IMG/VR virus record: IMGVR_UViG_3300032331_001791
Span: 28,148 to 92,147 of that record
Source: a virus
Strand: one strand, 5' to 3'
Length of the DNA: 64,000 nucleotides
Below are positions 1-10,121 of this stretch, piece by piece; positions within the stretch are counted from its first letter, which is position 1, and each line of letters begins with the position of its first letter. The notes under the pieces are model-generated. The model saw nothing but the letters and a program-made list of their open reading frames with translations, ran no database searches and was not told the DNA's origin. The translations under genes and the position numbers were made by a program.

Positions 1-1766
1 CACAAGCCTATTGTGGTACAAATGTTTATTCTTATGGTAGATTAATTTCTGCTGATTCAAATTCTACTGTTTCTTTGTATGGAACAGGTGCTCACTGTAC
101 AGTTGTTAGAGGTCCTGAAGATTTTTTAAGACAAAAATATATGGCAGCAATTAGTGGGAAAAATGGGTCTGTTGTAAATTTATTTGGTCCAACAGTCATA
201 TCCCAAGCTGGTGTAGATGTTTTAGTAGAAGATAATTCAACTTTAAATATTTCTCCTCCTGTAGATTCAAATACTGGATTGTATGATGTTAGTGGATTTA
301 ATTTATCTACACAAGGAAATCAAACTGCAGTTGAACTTCACTCAACTAGAGCTTGTTTGGTTGCTAATAATAATTCAGTAATTAACATGGAAAATATTGG
401 GGCTAATAATGTTAACTGGAGTAGGGGACCCCTTGGGCAGATTGCCAACAACAACGCTCAAACAGACCTATCTGACTTAACTGGAGAACTTAGTAACTAT
501 ATTGTTTATGGAAAAGTTCACTTCTATCCAAATCCATATGATGCTGGAGCAGTTGCTACTGGTGGCTTTGATGGAATGGCAGATCCAGGAACAAGTCCTC
601 AATTTGCTTTAGATAGTGGAACTCAAACTCTATCATATATAAGCACTTCACCCACAAGAGGAGGAGTTTGTGTAAGAGCACTAGGAAATAGTACTGTTAA
701 TGCTCATAATGTTAATTTCGGTCCAGGACCAAATACAGGACCTCTCGATGGTCTTTATTATGATGCTAGTGGTTCAACTTGTAATCAATTAATGATTTGG
801 AATATTGCGGATGATTCTAAATTAAGAGCATCTTTACTTTCTGTGAGTAGTGTATACGGAGCAGATTCCCCTTACTATGGACCTCCATCAGTATATGTTT
901 CTAGTAATACTTATGGACAAAATGCTACTGGAACAAATGTAACTTATGGGGCTCCCATAGGAACTCCAGATACAGGTTCACTTAGTGTTTTAGACTCTTT
1001 TGGTGCAGGTGGATCTTCTGTTGCCACAGCATGGAAGCCTTTATCTGGAACTACAATAAATAGTCCATTTGATTATTTCTTCCCGATAAAACTTTTACAG
1101 GCTTCCTCACTTTCAGCACTAGATTCTACATTAAATAAATCTGTATTAGCATCATCTTTAACAAATAATGCTGGAATTGCAATCTCTGGAATAACCGTTA
1201 CAGGAATTCAATATGGAACAAGTTCTACAACACATTATAAAAATAATGGAATGTTTAGAATTTACTTCTCACCAAATCCTGCTTGTAAGTATTTACAACA
1301 TGATATAAGTGGTTATGCTTATGGCCCTAAGTACTGGAACTTGAGTGGATCTCCAACTAATTCCTTCTCAGGAACAGGCATCATCTATCAAATCTTTGCT
1401 CAGGGATATAATTTATCAGCACCAGTATCAGCAATAAATACTTATGGTGATGTAAGTGCTTATTATCCGCAACTACTAAAATTGAGCAGAGATGCGGATG
1501 GTGATGGAATTCCAGATACTATGCACCCATCAGGGTTCTATTATTGTACAGAATTCTTACCTGATAATCCAACTCAAGTTATTCTAGATGAATCGGCGGC
1601 ATATGTATTTGCAAATGCTAGAAATGCTTCGCTAGGATCTTCTGGAAGACCTAGAAGAGTTTCAATTTATACCGCTGGCTCTACTCCAGCTACTGGAGAG
1701 AGTAATGACGGGGATGTAGTAGGATTTATATCTACTAATGTATTTGATTTAAAGAGAAATAACTAA
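1..1766 (+). CDS. Tail fibre/baseplate-type structural protein (5'-truncated)
   Basis: The reading frame is open from the first base, so the gene begins upstream; about 588 residues are visible. The protein is rich in Asn, Ser, Thr, Gly and Tyr, with irregular short motifs of the kind found in beta-helical phage adhesins. Near nt 1491-1517 it has a DADGDGIPD-type acidic loop typical of calcium-binding thrombospondin-3/EF-hand-like repeats. The next gene starts 2 bases after the stop. I infer a tail fibre or baseplate adhesin from composition and from the baseplate-like neighbours; no family is recognised with certainty. Confidence 0.6.
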   Translation, partial: QAYCGTNVYSYGRLISADSNSTVSLYGTGAHCTVVRGPEDFLRQKYMAAISGKNGSVVNLFGPTVISQAGVDVLVEDNSTLNISPPVDSNTGLYDVSGFNLSTQGNQTAVELHSTRACLVANNNSVINMENIGANNVNWSRGPLGQIANNNAQTDLSDLTGELSNYIVYGKVHFYPNPYDAGAVATGGFDGMADPGTSPQFALDSGTQTLSYISTSPTRGGVCVRALGNSTVNAHNVNFGPGPNTGPLDGLYYDASGSTCNQLMIWNIADDSKLRASLLSVSSVYGADSPYYGPPSVYVSSNTYGQNATGTNVTYGAPIGTPDTGSLSVLDSFGAGGSSVATAWKPLSGTTINSPFDYFFPIKLLQASSLSALDSTLNKSVLASSLTNNAGIAISGITVTGIQYGTSSTTHYKNNGMFRIYFSPNPACKYLQHDISGYAYGPKYWNLSGSPTNSFSGTGIIYQIFAQGYNLSAPVSAINTYGDVSAYYPQLLKLSRDADGDGIPDTMHPSGFYYCTEFLPDNPTQVILDESAAYVFANARNASLGSSGRPRRVSIYTAGSTPATGESNDGDVVGFISTNVFDLKRNN

Positions 1767-1768
1767 TT

Positions 1769-4252
1769 ATGGCTAATTATACTTTTGCAGATAGTTCCTA
1801 TAGATTTATAAATCCAATCAGATATTATAAGGCTAATGATCCTTACTATTTTGAAGTGGATAATATTCCAATCAAACAATTGGAAGAAAATTGCTTGTGG
1901 TTAAGAGATCAATTAACTAAAGCTTTAGGGGATAGAGCAAGCGGAGAATCATTAGGAATTAAAAGAAAAGATTTAGATGAGTTAAGACCATATGCAACTG
2001 GTAGTGATAGAACTATCAGAGTTAAACCAGGGAGATTTACAGCTAGAATAAATGATATTGGAAAAAGTCCTTTAGCTTTATATGAAAAACTTGCTGGGGA
2101 TAATCTACAAGATACTGAATTATACAAACTTTTTGGAGCTAATGATTCTGCTGATTCTAGAAATGATGCAGTTTTAGCAGCACTAACAAAACTAAAATCT
2201 AGCACTTCTACAAATGCTCTTTCAATGAATGGTTTAACAGAAAGAGCATTTACTTGGGCAGTTAAAGATACAAGTAAACCATCTGATTTTGCTGGTCTAA
2301 CTTCAGATCTTTTAGAATATACTGGACTAAATGCAAATTCAAATATAGGTCCTTTCATATATGCTCAAGTAATATTACCTTGGGCAATGTCAATAGGAAC
2401 AGGATCAAGTTACTATGGTGTTGCTGCAACTTATGATGAGACAAGTCCTCAAGTTGGCTTTAGTAGACTCCCATTATTGGAAAGTGAATTTATAAAGAGA
2501 TGGAGAGGAGTTGCTAGAACAGCTATTGTGGATGTTCCTGAAGAGTTAACTGTTGATGTTCCAGAGTTTAGTGCAGATGATTTTTATTACATAGATGAGA
2601 ACGGAACTAGAGTAACTTTATCAGCACAAAGTAGAATAGATTTAGTATTTATTTATTCAAAATCAGTTGATACTTCAGCTACTACTGTTTATAAAAATGG
2701 AGCAGTTACACAGATAACGGCCCCAGCACTTGGAATTGTTCGTGGAGCAGGAATAGGACCTAAGTTTCAACAAACTTCTTCTAGAGCAAACCAAACAGGA
2801 TTAGACGGAAATGGTAATCCAATGATAATGGCTAGTGTTGGGGATTCCCAAATGGCTAACAGTGGGTTTACACAATCATTAACAGGAACAGAGCAGACAG
2901 AAACTATGAAGGGATCATTCCCTTCTCCAGATGATTTACTGAACTTATCCCCTTTATTATGTAATGAATTAGAAGAAAACGCTGTTGAGTTAGTAGGGCA
3001 GTCTATTCTTCCTGTGGCTTATGTTTTTGTGAGATCAGTTCCTACAACAATAGCAGGAACAGAGGTTATAGATTCTGATGATGTTATTGATATTAGACCA
3101 TTCTTTAGAACTGCTGAATTAAGTTATAATGAAAGAGCAGGAATTGCTGCTGCTGTTCCTCAACTATCTTTAGCAAATCCTGCTGTTGGAAGAGCAGAAC
3201 TTGACAAAGAACTCTGGAGAGTGACTGGCTATGTTGATACAAGAGTAAATGAACTTTTAAATCAAAATAATAGTAATGGGGCAGTTAGTTTTCTAAATAG
3301 CCCTAGAGTTGCAGCAACTGGATATGTTTTTGGTGGATATAATTATGGTCCTGAAGCTGTTCTATTAAAATTCTATAAAGATAAGTTCGCCTCAAATACG
3401 GATACAAGAGATGATTCAATATCTTATATTAAGAATTTTATTATATCAAAGTATGGATACGGAAATGCATCTTTAACACCGATAGCAATTCCAAATTATC
3501 CAGACTGGGATATTGCTGAATGGTGTAAAATAAATACAACTATGGGATCAAAAGGTCTTTATCCAAATGACAGAATAACTCCAGTAGTATCCCATGAAAC
3601 TGGTTCTGTAGATGAATTTATTAAAGCTGGCTCTTCTAAAGTTGTAAGCCTTCCTGGAGTTGTAGAGTCTTATTCATGGTTATCAAGTGATTCTCAGAAA
3701 AGATTTACAAATACAGAAGTTACTAATAGTGGAGAGCACGGGCAACATAAAGTATCGTTCTACTATGTTTCAAAGAAAATAAAATTTACTCGTCCAGCAT
3801 GGATGCTTGATTATCATGTCGATATAGAACTAGTAAATTCTATGTATTTGACAGATAGAGGAGCAAGTTTAGATAATGGGGCTGGTAATAATTCTGCTGC
3901 ATATACTGGAATGTGGGTTGAAAAAGGTGCGTCTGAATTTACAGTATATGTAGCTTTCTCTGCTAGAGATTATAAAAATTCAACAGGAGCGCAAGCTTCT
4001 TTGCTTCCTGTAAATAATAGAGAAAGCGAAAACTTTGCAAGTTTCTTAGTTTTAGTAAGGGACATATTAACCTCTGAAACAGCAGCAGAAACTGAATGTG
4101 GTGCTGGATTCTTAGGTAATGTTAGAGTTGGAAAATGTACTTATCCAACAATAAAGTGGAAATTAACTGCAATACCTAGAGATGGGGCTGGAGATTTCCA
4201 TTATACAAATTTAAATTCAGAAAATCCAACGATTACTTTACAAGGAGGCTAA
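1769..4252 (+). CDS. Large virion structural (baseplate/tail fibre) protein
   Basis: An 827-aa protein. Its N-terminus (about residues 8-50, with NPIRYYKANDPYYFEVDNIP and a following LEENC/LRDQL stretch) resembles a recurrent opening of large structural proteins in T4-like environmental phages. No enzymatic motif is seen. The C-terminal third has Thr/Gly/aromatic-rich beta-like sequence. Start is ATG two bases after the preceding stop. An AGGAGG near its 3' end (4242-4247) serves the next gene. The role as baseplate or fibre component is inferred from context. Confidence 0.6.
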   Translation: MANYTFADSSYRFINPIRYYKANDPYYFEVDNIPIKQLEENCLWLRDQLTKALGDRASGESLGIKRKDLDELRPYATGSDRTIRVKPGRFTARINDIGKSPLALYEKLAGDNLQDTELYKLFGANDSADSRNDAVLAALTKLKSSTSTNALSMNGLTERAFTWAVKDTSKPSDFAGLTSDLLEYTGLNANSNIGPFIYAQVILPWAMSIGTGSSYYGVAATYDETSPQVGFSRLPLLESEFIKRWRGVARTAIVDVPEELTVDVPEFSADDFYYIDENGTRVTLSAQSRIDLVFIYSKSVDTSATTVYKNGAVTQITAPALGIVRGAGIGPKFQQTSSRANQTGLDGNGNPMIMASVGDSQMANSGFTQSLTGTEQTETMKGSFPSPDDLLNLSPLLCNELEENAVELVGQSILPVAYVFVRSVPTTIAGTEVIDSDDVIDIRPFFRTAELSYNERAGIAAAVPQLSLANPAVGRAELDKELWRVTGYVDTRVNELLNQNNSNGAVSFLNSPRVAATGYVFGGYNYGPEAVLLKFYKDKFASNTDTRDDSISYIKNFIISKYGYGNASLTPIAIPNYPDWDIAEWCKINTTMGSKGLYPNDRITPVVSHETGSVDEFIKAGSSKVVSLPGVVESYSWLSSDSQKRFTNTEVTNSGEHGQHKVSFYYVSKKIKFTRPAWMLDYHVDIELVNSMYLTDRGASLDNGAGNNSAAYTGMWVEKGASEFTVYVAFSARDYKNSTGAQASLLPVNNRESENFASFLVLVRDILTSETAAETECGAGFLGNVRVGKCTYPTIKWKLTAIPRDGAGDFHYTNLNSENPTITLQGG

Positions 4253-4258
4253 TAGCCT

Positions 4259-7200
4259 TTGGCAATTAATCCATCGTTTAACTGTGGCTACTTTGCTCCA
4301 GGTGATGGGCAAAGAATAGATCCACCTCCACCTGGAGGAGGGAGAAGACAGCCCCATGTAAGCCATAGGGAAAGAACGGACCCAAGAAGAACTCCAGGGG
4401 GTCCTATAATGCCCAGACCACCTGATGATGATAAGGGTGGAGGTAATCCAGAAAAGTTGTGCGTATATCCTAGTTGGACTTGTAATAGAAGACCTATCAC
4501 TCAACCTTGGGATGATTCTTTTAATTGTACTGTAACTGGTATTAATGGGTTTGTTAGATTATGTAAATGTGCTTATACAGAAAAAACTTGGTGTAGTTAC
4601 AAAGCAATAGAGGGACCATGTGATAATCCCCCTACTCTCGTCCCACCAGTTTATGATGATTTATCAAAGTGTTTCCAGAATTGTAAACCTAATAAAATTT
4701 TTGACTGTGATAGAAATCCAAGAACTTTAGAACCTAATCCAGGCAATCCTACTACTCCAAGTCCTGGTGGACCTTCTACTGGACCAAGCACATTTATTTT
4801 AATTCATGTGTGCAAGAAAAATCCAGGAACTGGTTATATAAATGCAGACTGCCCTCCCCCAGATCCTGGACAAATAGATTTATGTATTCGTTGTAGAAGA
4901 CGAATAATAACTGTAGCTCGTTGTACAACTGAAGCTAGAACTGTAGATTTTGGGGAACAATATCAGTTTGGTCCTGGGGAATATGAATATGATTGGCAAT
5001 GTACTGCTCAATGCAGACCAGAATTCGGACCATTAGAGTGTGAGTGGAGAAGTGTCACTGTTGATCCTAATAATCCAGCAGGTCCTTTTACACCAACTCC
5101 TGGAGGTGGAGGAGGTGGAATAACTCCAACCAATCCAAGTAACCCAGCAGGACCCTTTACACCAACTCCAGGGGGAAGTGGTGGGAGTACAACCCCTACT
5201 AATCCAAGTAATCCAGCGGGAGGCTTGACTGGAACTGGTCCTCAAAGTGGAAGTCCAAGCAGAAGTAGAGAATGTACTATTGATATATGGACTTGTTTAA
5301 GAACTCCAATAGTTCCACCAAAAAGAATTTTTACTGGATGTCCAAGTTATTGTGTATGTACTATTTCAGAAAATACACAATGTGTTCAAAATTATCCTAC
5401 AGGTAGACCAAAAAAATTAACTTGTCTACCTAATGAAACCTGTGATCAATGTAGAAATAGATACACTTTTGCATTAGGAGAATATAAAAGTCCAAGTCAA
5501 TGTCAATCTAATTGTACTACTAGAGTTGAGACTGATTGCGGAAGTGTAATTCCAGATGTAAATGAACCAGGAGGAGGAGCTACTGGAACAGGAGAAGGAA
5601 ATGGTAATGGTGGAGGGGGAATAATTATTCCAGGAGGAGCAGATACTCCAGGAGGTCTTACTTCAAGGCCCCCAAATTCTAATGGAGGAGGAATAATTTC
5701 AGGTAGAGTTATTACTGGACAAAGCAATAATTTCCCAGGGTTTTCTCCAGCTAACCAAAATTCTAATAGAACTAGAGTACCTAATAGAAACACTTATTCA
5801 GGTGGACTATCTGATTTAGAGCCACCATCAGAACCTCAAGTTAGAGTTTATTTTAAATGTGTAAAAACTCCTCCTACTTCACCACAGACAGTACCTTGTG
5901 TAAATCCAAGAACAAAACAAAGAACTTGTCAATGCCCAATACTTTCTAAGGCTTCATGTACCCAAGAAGTAGTCATACAAAATTTAGATGGTACTTTCCC
6001 CCCTCCAACATTACCCTATGATTCTTTCTCAACAGACAGTGACTCTGTTTGTAATGGGTGTGTGGATATAATTGGTGATTGCCCACTTGGGGCTATAACA
6101 GGCCCAACACAATTTGAAGAGCCTAATCAACCTAATAATGGAGGATCAACAGGGGGAACAGTCACACTTCCTGGAGGAACTGCTACTGGAACTGGGACAT
6201 CTTTAGATCCTTTTGGTGAACTAATCATATCAGAAGAGCTAACACAAAACGAAACTTTAGCCATAAACCAAGACTTTGATACTTCAATTTTATTTATGGA
6301 TGCTGCTCCTTTTGATGGAAATATAGTAGCTAATGATAAATATTATTTAGATATTTTTGGGCCTTATGTTCACAGAAGCATTCTTTATATTTTTGAGAAA
6401 GTTACTTCAAATGAGAATTGGGATTCCTTACCTTTATCTGATTTAACTTATGATAACATAGAAAAAAGTTTAAACACAGAATTTTTAGATGCTATAAAAA
6501 ATATTAAAGACTTAGATAATAAAAAAATACCTCATTATTATTTCCTAGATGTAATAAAATCAAAATTAGTAAATGGTGAATTAGATTCTATTGATGCTGC
6601 TCACTTAAAAACATTAGCTAGTCAAGAGCTTTTAGATCTAAGAATTCCAACAAAAACTAATAATGATCAATTAAACATTTTAAAAGCTTTTGCATATTTA
6701 GAACAAAGATTAATTCCATTAGATCCTACTGTTGCTGCTGGGAGAACTAGAAACTCTTCAATAGTTCCTTTATTTAAAACTTTTGCCACTGATTTAGAAA
6801 AAGCTATACCTGTTCGTATAGACGGAATAGATTATAAAGTTTATATTGATGATAATGATACAGTTATTGGAAGAGCAGGATATAAGATAACTGATGGTGA
6901 TTATGTAACCATAGGAACAGGTGCAGTCAGAAAAAGATTATATCTCTCAACAGAAAAAGATCATGCGTATGTCATAACTCCTTTTGATAAATTAGTTGCT
7001 TTAAATTTATTAGGAGGAGACCCAACAACTACACTATCAACTTCTAGTAATTATTCTGGATTAGTAGAATTTACTTATGACCTAAGTACTCCCAGAGAAG
7101 ACTTTTATTTCTTAAAGTTAGTAACTGATACTGTTTCTACTGCAAAGAAAACTCCATATATAGATACCACTATGGCTAGATATGATCTGCAAAAAGCAAG

Positions 7201-8089
7201 TACAGATGCAGATTTTTCAGCTATAAACGAGTATATAAAATTTAAATCTAATCACGAAATTTATCATATTGCATATGATGATGTATTCTTAGATCATATG
7301 CTTAATAGTAGTAGTGTTTATCTTATGCAAGATGATGTTCGTTTTGATGGAAATGCTAGAAAAACAAATAAGTCGGTTCCATTACTTGTTCGTCAAATGC
7401 CTTGGTATATAATATTATTTCCAACAGATAGACAAGATATGAATACTTTCTTAGGTAAATCTAAGATAACTACATTTAGGACTGGAAATAGTGGTATAGT
7501 AGAAAGAAGTTTAGTTTTCTCTTATCCTCTGAATAGAGACTTCTTTAATCCAAGTTTAGATTTACCACAATTTGTAAGTTATAAATTAAGTTTCCCAAAT
7601 GAAAATGTGTATGGTGGATTAGATATACAAAGTAGAGAAATGTTTTTAGATAAGAATAATCCTATATTTAAAACTGGATATAAGGGTGATCAACCAATTC
7701 CAAGAAAGAAATCTGGATTAAGAATTGCTTACGATATAATACAAGAATTAACAAACAATTATATCGTTGATCGAGGAGTAACAACCTTTGATGTTTTCTC
7801 AAGAATGAACTTTGCTCAATTTAATAGTTTTAGTACAAATTTAAGTGAGGGGGTATTTGAACAAATTAAATCTGGAGCATTTGGATCTAGAATGTATAGC
7901 GTAACTAAATATTCAGGTGACCCATTCTTATTTAAAACTGCTTTAGTTCGTAGAAGAGCAAGCGGGGCTGCTACAGATAATTTTAGACAAATTAAATCTA
8001 CAAATACAGGTTATTATGTAGATCCCCCAACACTTACTGAAAAATCAAAATTAATTATATCTAGAAATTCTAGACCGTTGAGGACCTAA
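4259..8089 (+). CDS. Giant Cys/Pro/Gly-rich structural protein
   Basis: A 1276-aa protein with a TTG start chosen because AGGAGG (4242-4247) lies 11 bases upstream and the frame carries no ATG before the conserved-looking N-terminus. Residues 1-615 hold about 39 cysteines in four Cys-rich blocks (roughly 60-160, 180-265, 335-430, 530-615), separated by Pro/Gly/Thr linkers. Residues 650-1276 contain no cysteine and look like an ordinary folded domain. The linkers include near-identical NPSNPAGPFTPTPGG repeats. Its place between baseplate genes and a PAAR-like protein suggests a tail appendage. No family recognised. Confidence 0.6.
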   Translation: MAINPSFNCGYFAPGDGQRIDPPPPGGGRRQPHVSHRERTDPRRTPGGPIMPRPPDDDKGGGNPEKLCVYPSWTCNRRPITQPWDDSFNCTVTGINGFVRLCKCAYTEKTWCSYKAIEGPCDNPPTLVPPVYDDLSKCFQNCKPNKIFDCDRNPRTLEPNPGNPTTPSPGGPSTGPSTFILIHVCKKNPGTGYINADCPPPDPGQIDLCIRCRRRIITVARCTTEARTVDFGEQYQFGPGEYEYDWQCTAQCRPEFGPLECEWRSVTVDPNNPAGPFTPTPGGGGGGITPTNPSNPAGPFTPTPGGSGGSTTPTNPSNPAGGLTGTGPQSGSPSRSRECTIDIWTCLRTPIVPPKRIFTGCPSYCVCTISENTQCVQNYPTGRPKKLTCLPNETCDQCRNRYTFALGEYKSPSQCQSNCTTRVETDCGSVIPDVNEPGGGATGTGEGNGNGGGGIIIPGGADTPGGLTSRPPNSNGGGIISGRVITGQSNNFPGFSPANQNSNRTRVPNRNTYSGGLSDLEPPSEPQVRVYFKCVKTPPTSPQTVPCVNPRTKQRTCQCPILSKASCTQEVVIQNLDGTFPPPTLPYDSFSTDSDSVCNGCVDIIGDCPLGAITGPTQFEEPNQPNNGGSTGGTVTLPGGTATGTGTSLDPFGELIISEELTQNETLAINQDFDTSILFMDAAPFDGNIVANDKYYLDIFGPYVHRSILYIFEKVTSNENWDSLPLSDLTYDNIEKSLNTEFLDAIKNIKDLDNKKIPHYYFLDVIKSKLVNGELDSIDAAHLKTLASQELLDLRIPTKTNNDQLNILKAFAYLEQRLIPLDPTVAAGRTRNSSIVPLFKTFATDLEKAIPVRIDGIDYKVYIDDNDTVIGRAGYKITDGDYVTIGTGAVRKRLYLSTEKDHAYVITPFDKLVALNLLGGDPTTTLSTSSNYSGLVEFTYDLSTPREDFYFLKLVTDTVSTAKKTPYIDTTMARYDLQKASTDADFSAINEYIKFKSNHEIYHIAYDDVFLDHMLNSSSVYLMQDDVRFDGNARKTNKSVPLLVRQMPWYIILFPTDRQDMNTFLGKSKITTFRTGNSGIVERSLVFSYPLNRDFFNPSLDLPQFVSYKLSFPNENVYGGLDIQSREMFLDKNNPIFKTGYKGDQPIPRKKSGLRIAYDIIQELTNNYIVDRGVTTFDVFSRMNFAQFNSFSTNLSEGVFEQIKSGAFGSRMYSVTKYSGDPFLFKTALVRRRASGAATDNFRQIKSTNTGYYVDPPTLTEKSKLIISRNSRPLRT
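5063..5222 (+). repeat. Tandem Pro/Gly linker repeats
   Basis: Three consecutive imperfect copies of a roughly 60-66 base unit encode NPxNPAGPFTPTPGG-like linkers inside the Cys-rich structural gene. The last copy is truncated. Confidence 0.75.
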
Positions 8090-8091
8090 TT

Positions 8092-8661
8092 ATGCCAGGA
8101 GCAATGAGAATAAATGACAGTTCTGTTGGTATTGTTGAAGCTTTTTATCCTAGCCCAGCTACTGGAGGTAGTCCTAATGTCAAAATAAATACAAGGTTTG
8201 CTATGAGAGTAAATGACTCATATGAAGACCATATTCATTTACCACCATTAGGAACTGTGCATACGGGTAGAGTTGCAGAAACAGGAAGTAGCACAGTTAG
8301 AATCAATGGATCCCCTGCCCATAGAGAGTTAGACCTAATAGGAGGAGGAAGAAGTTATACTGTCATACGAGAAGATGTACAAGAATTATGTGGTCAACAA
8401 AGACCTGGGTTTATAAGTTGGACTGCGCTTCCAGGTGGACCTTGTTATGTAATTCAAAATGGAACAACAATTATTGATGATGATTGTTGTGCAACCCAAA
8501 TAAATACTTATCAAGATCTTTATTTTGAACCTTGTAATGATATAGCTTTACAAGGTTCAAATAATGTTTTTATTGGGGGAAGTCCCACATCTCCAGGACA
8601 AAGCACTGGATCTGAGTTAATCTCTTCCACTTTATTAAGTACTCAAATAGTAGGAAGTTAA
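8092..8661 (+). CDS. PAAR-like baseplate spike tip protein
   Basis: A 189-aa protein starting MPGAMRINDSS. Around residues 60-85 it has TGSSTVRINGSPAHRELD, which matches the G-S-x-x-V-xx-NG-xPA-xR-xxD pattern of PAAR proteins that cap the central spike of contractile tails. Later residues include a DDDCC pair and a second NNVFIGGSP motif at about 160-168, which may complete the repeat. It starts 2 bases after the giant tail gene and ends the baseplate operon. The role is inferred from motif and context. Confidence 0.65.
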   Translation: MPGAMRINDSSVGIVEAFYPSPATGGSPNVKINTRFAMRVNDSYEDHIHLPPLGTVHTGRVAETGSSTVRINGSPAHRELDLIGGGRSYTVIREDVQELCGQQRPGFISWTALPGGPCYVIQNGTTIIDDDCCATQINTYQDLYFEPCNDIALQGSNNVFIGGSPTSPGQSTGSELISSTLLSTQIVGS

Positions 8662-8754
8662 TTTTAATTGAACAAAAAAATAAAAAAAATCAATATTTTT
8701 AATTGATCACCTACATATTTTTAGAGTTTAAAAAACTTTATTTGGAGAAAATTT

Positions 8755-9276
8755 ATGAACCATATTAAACTTAATGACGATTATCGTCGTATGTTGTTAG
8801 AATCAGCCTCATGGGGTAAGGTTGGTGTTGATGTTGTACCCCAAGAACAAGAGCAAGATCAAGTTGAAGAAGAAGGTGAAGAGCAGGAGATTTCTGAAGA
8901 GGCTGATGTTCATGTTTGCCCTCTTTGTGTTTCTCCTCTAGAAGAAGAGCTTGATCGTGATAGAATCCTAGAGCACCTAGAAATAGTTGCTAATATTCTA
9001 GACCGTCTTGAACAAATCAATGAAAGCGAAGAGGCTGATTTAGAAGAAATCATTTCTCAAGCTGTTGATGAAGTTCTACTTGAAAATGAAGTAGAAGAAG
9101 AAGGCGAAGAGGAATATATCGCTGAAGAAGAAACCGAAGAAGAAGAAACCGAAGAAGAAGAGGTTGTCGAAGAGGCTTACGGCAAAAAAGGAAAAATGCC
9201 TAAAGGACTAATGCCTAAGGGTAAGATGCCAAAAGGTAAGATGCCAAAAGGTAAGATGCCAAAAGGATCTTGCTGA
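8755..9276 (+). CDS. Acidic prohead core-like protein with MPKG repeats
   Basis: A 173-aa protein with long Glu runs (about residues 35-55 and 110-145) and a basic tail of five MPKGK/L units (about 147-172). A CPLC motif lies near residue 57. The N-terminus MNHIKLNDDYRRMLLES has an LLE|S site fitting a gp21-type prohead protease. T4 gp67, at the same relative place upstream of the protease, is also small and very acidic, so a core role is inferred. A 93-base AT-rich leader precedes it, with GGAG about 8 bases before the ATG. Confidence 0.5.
   Translation: MNHIKLNDDYRRMLLESASWGKVGVDVVPQEQEQDQVEEEGEEQEISEEADVHVCPLCVSPLEEELDRDRILEHLEIVANILDRLEQINESEEADLEEIISQAVDEVLLENEVEEEGEEEYIAEEETEEEETEEEEVVEEAYGKKGKMPKGLMPKGKMPKGKMPKGKMPKGSC
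9195..9273 (+). repeat. MPKG 15-bp tandem repeats
   Basis: Five near-identical 15-base units encode K/L-MPKG at the C-terminus of the acidic core protein. The last three copies (about 9224-9267) are almost identical. Confidence 0.8.
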
Positions 9277-9287
9277 TTTAAAAATTT

Positions 9288-9722
9288 ATGAACTCCCTTC
9301 GTGATATGGGACTCACCATGGGTGAGTATGCTGAAAAGCTTATAAATGAAGGGCTGGTGGCTCCGTCTAAAACTACGGCTGCACCAGCCCCAAAAGCCGA
9401 AGAGCCTAATTACAAGCAGTTAGATATTTCTAAAACTAAAGTTCCTGATTCATTTATGAAACAGTTGCTTGGTGAAAGTTATGTATCTAAACAGCCAAAT
9501 AAAGTTCATAAGAAGATTGTTAAGGAAGAGACTAAACCCCAACAACATTTTATAAATGAAGAAAAAGTTGATGAGTTAATATCTCTATTAAGAGATGTTA
9601 AAAGTTTATTAATGGAAATGACAACTGTTGGTAATATAGGCACTAACTTAGCTGGCCCTGTTCAAAAACCTAAAACTAAAAAAGATGCTTTTAAAACAGC
9701 TCTTAGAAAAATTAGAAAATGA
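9288..9722 (+). CDS. Hypothetical prohead core-region protein
   Basis: A 144-aa protein, not recognised. It has a short helical N-terminus ending LINE|G at about residue 21, compatible with prohead protease cleavage, then an Ala/Pro/Lys-rich linker, and a basic C-terminus. It sits between two other small charged proteins upstream of the gp21-like protease and its stop overlaps the next start (ATGA). I infer a prohead core or internal protein. Confidence 0.5.
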   Translation: MNSLRDMGLTMGEYAEKLINEGLVAPSKTTAAPAPKAEEPNYKQLDISKTKVPDSFMKQLLGESYVSKQPNKVHKKIVKEETKPQQHFINEEKVDELISLLRDVKSLLMEMTTVGNIGTNLAGPVQKPKTKKDAFKTALRKIRK

Positions 9723-10120
9723 ATTTAGTCAACATACTTGATCTATTAATTGAAAAAAAGCAAAGAAAAGAAAAGGAATTTGGAAAGGGAAAGAATGTTT
9801 CTAACCCTATCAAAAGCAGAGCTAAAACATATCCTTCAATTTCTAAAGCTTTAGGAGTTGCAAATTATGGGGACATATTTACTACTACCGCTGCAAATAG
9901 ATTGTATGTTGTAACTAAAGGAAAATGGGGAGCAAAGAGTGGAAAGGGGAAGGTAGCTAAAGGATTTACTCCTGGAAGCTCCACCCCTTCCGCTGATTTC
10001 CCTTCTATAAAAAAACACGCAGTTAGAACACGACTCAGATATAATCCATCTAACGCATCAAAAACATTGGCTAAAAAATATGGTAGCCGAAATCTCAAGA
10101 AAAAGTTTGGAGTAAAGTAA
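9719..10120 (+). CDS. Small basic head-region protein
   Basis: A 133-aa, strongly Lys/Arg-rich protein. The N-terminus MNLVNILDLLIEKK is a short amphipathic helix with an LIE motif at residues 10-12, like the capsid-targeting peptides of T4 internal proteins. The remainder is basic and Gly/Ser-rich, suitable for contact with DNA. It overlaps the preceding gene by 4 bases and is followed 1 base later by the protease gene. No family recognised; packaged internal protein is an inference. Confidence 0.5.
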   Translation: MNLVNILDLLIEKKQRKEKEFGKGKNVSNPIKSRAKTYPSISKALGVANYGDIFTTTAANRLYVVTKGKWGAKSGKGKVAKGFTPGSSTPSADFPSIKKHAVRTRLRYNPSNASKTLAKKYGSRNLKKKFGVK

Positions 10121-10121
10121 A

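Noticed and set aside
5033-5793. Minus-strand ORFs inside the Cys/Pro/Gly-rich gene
   Set aside because: They are shadows of low-complexity codons, with no RBS or plausible protein composition.
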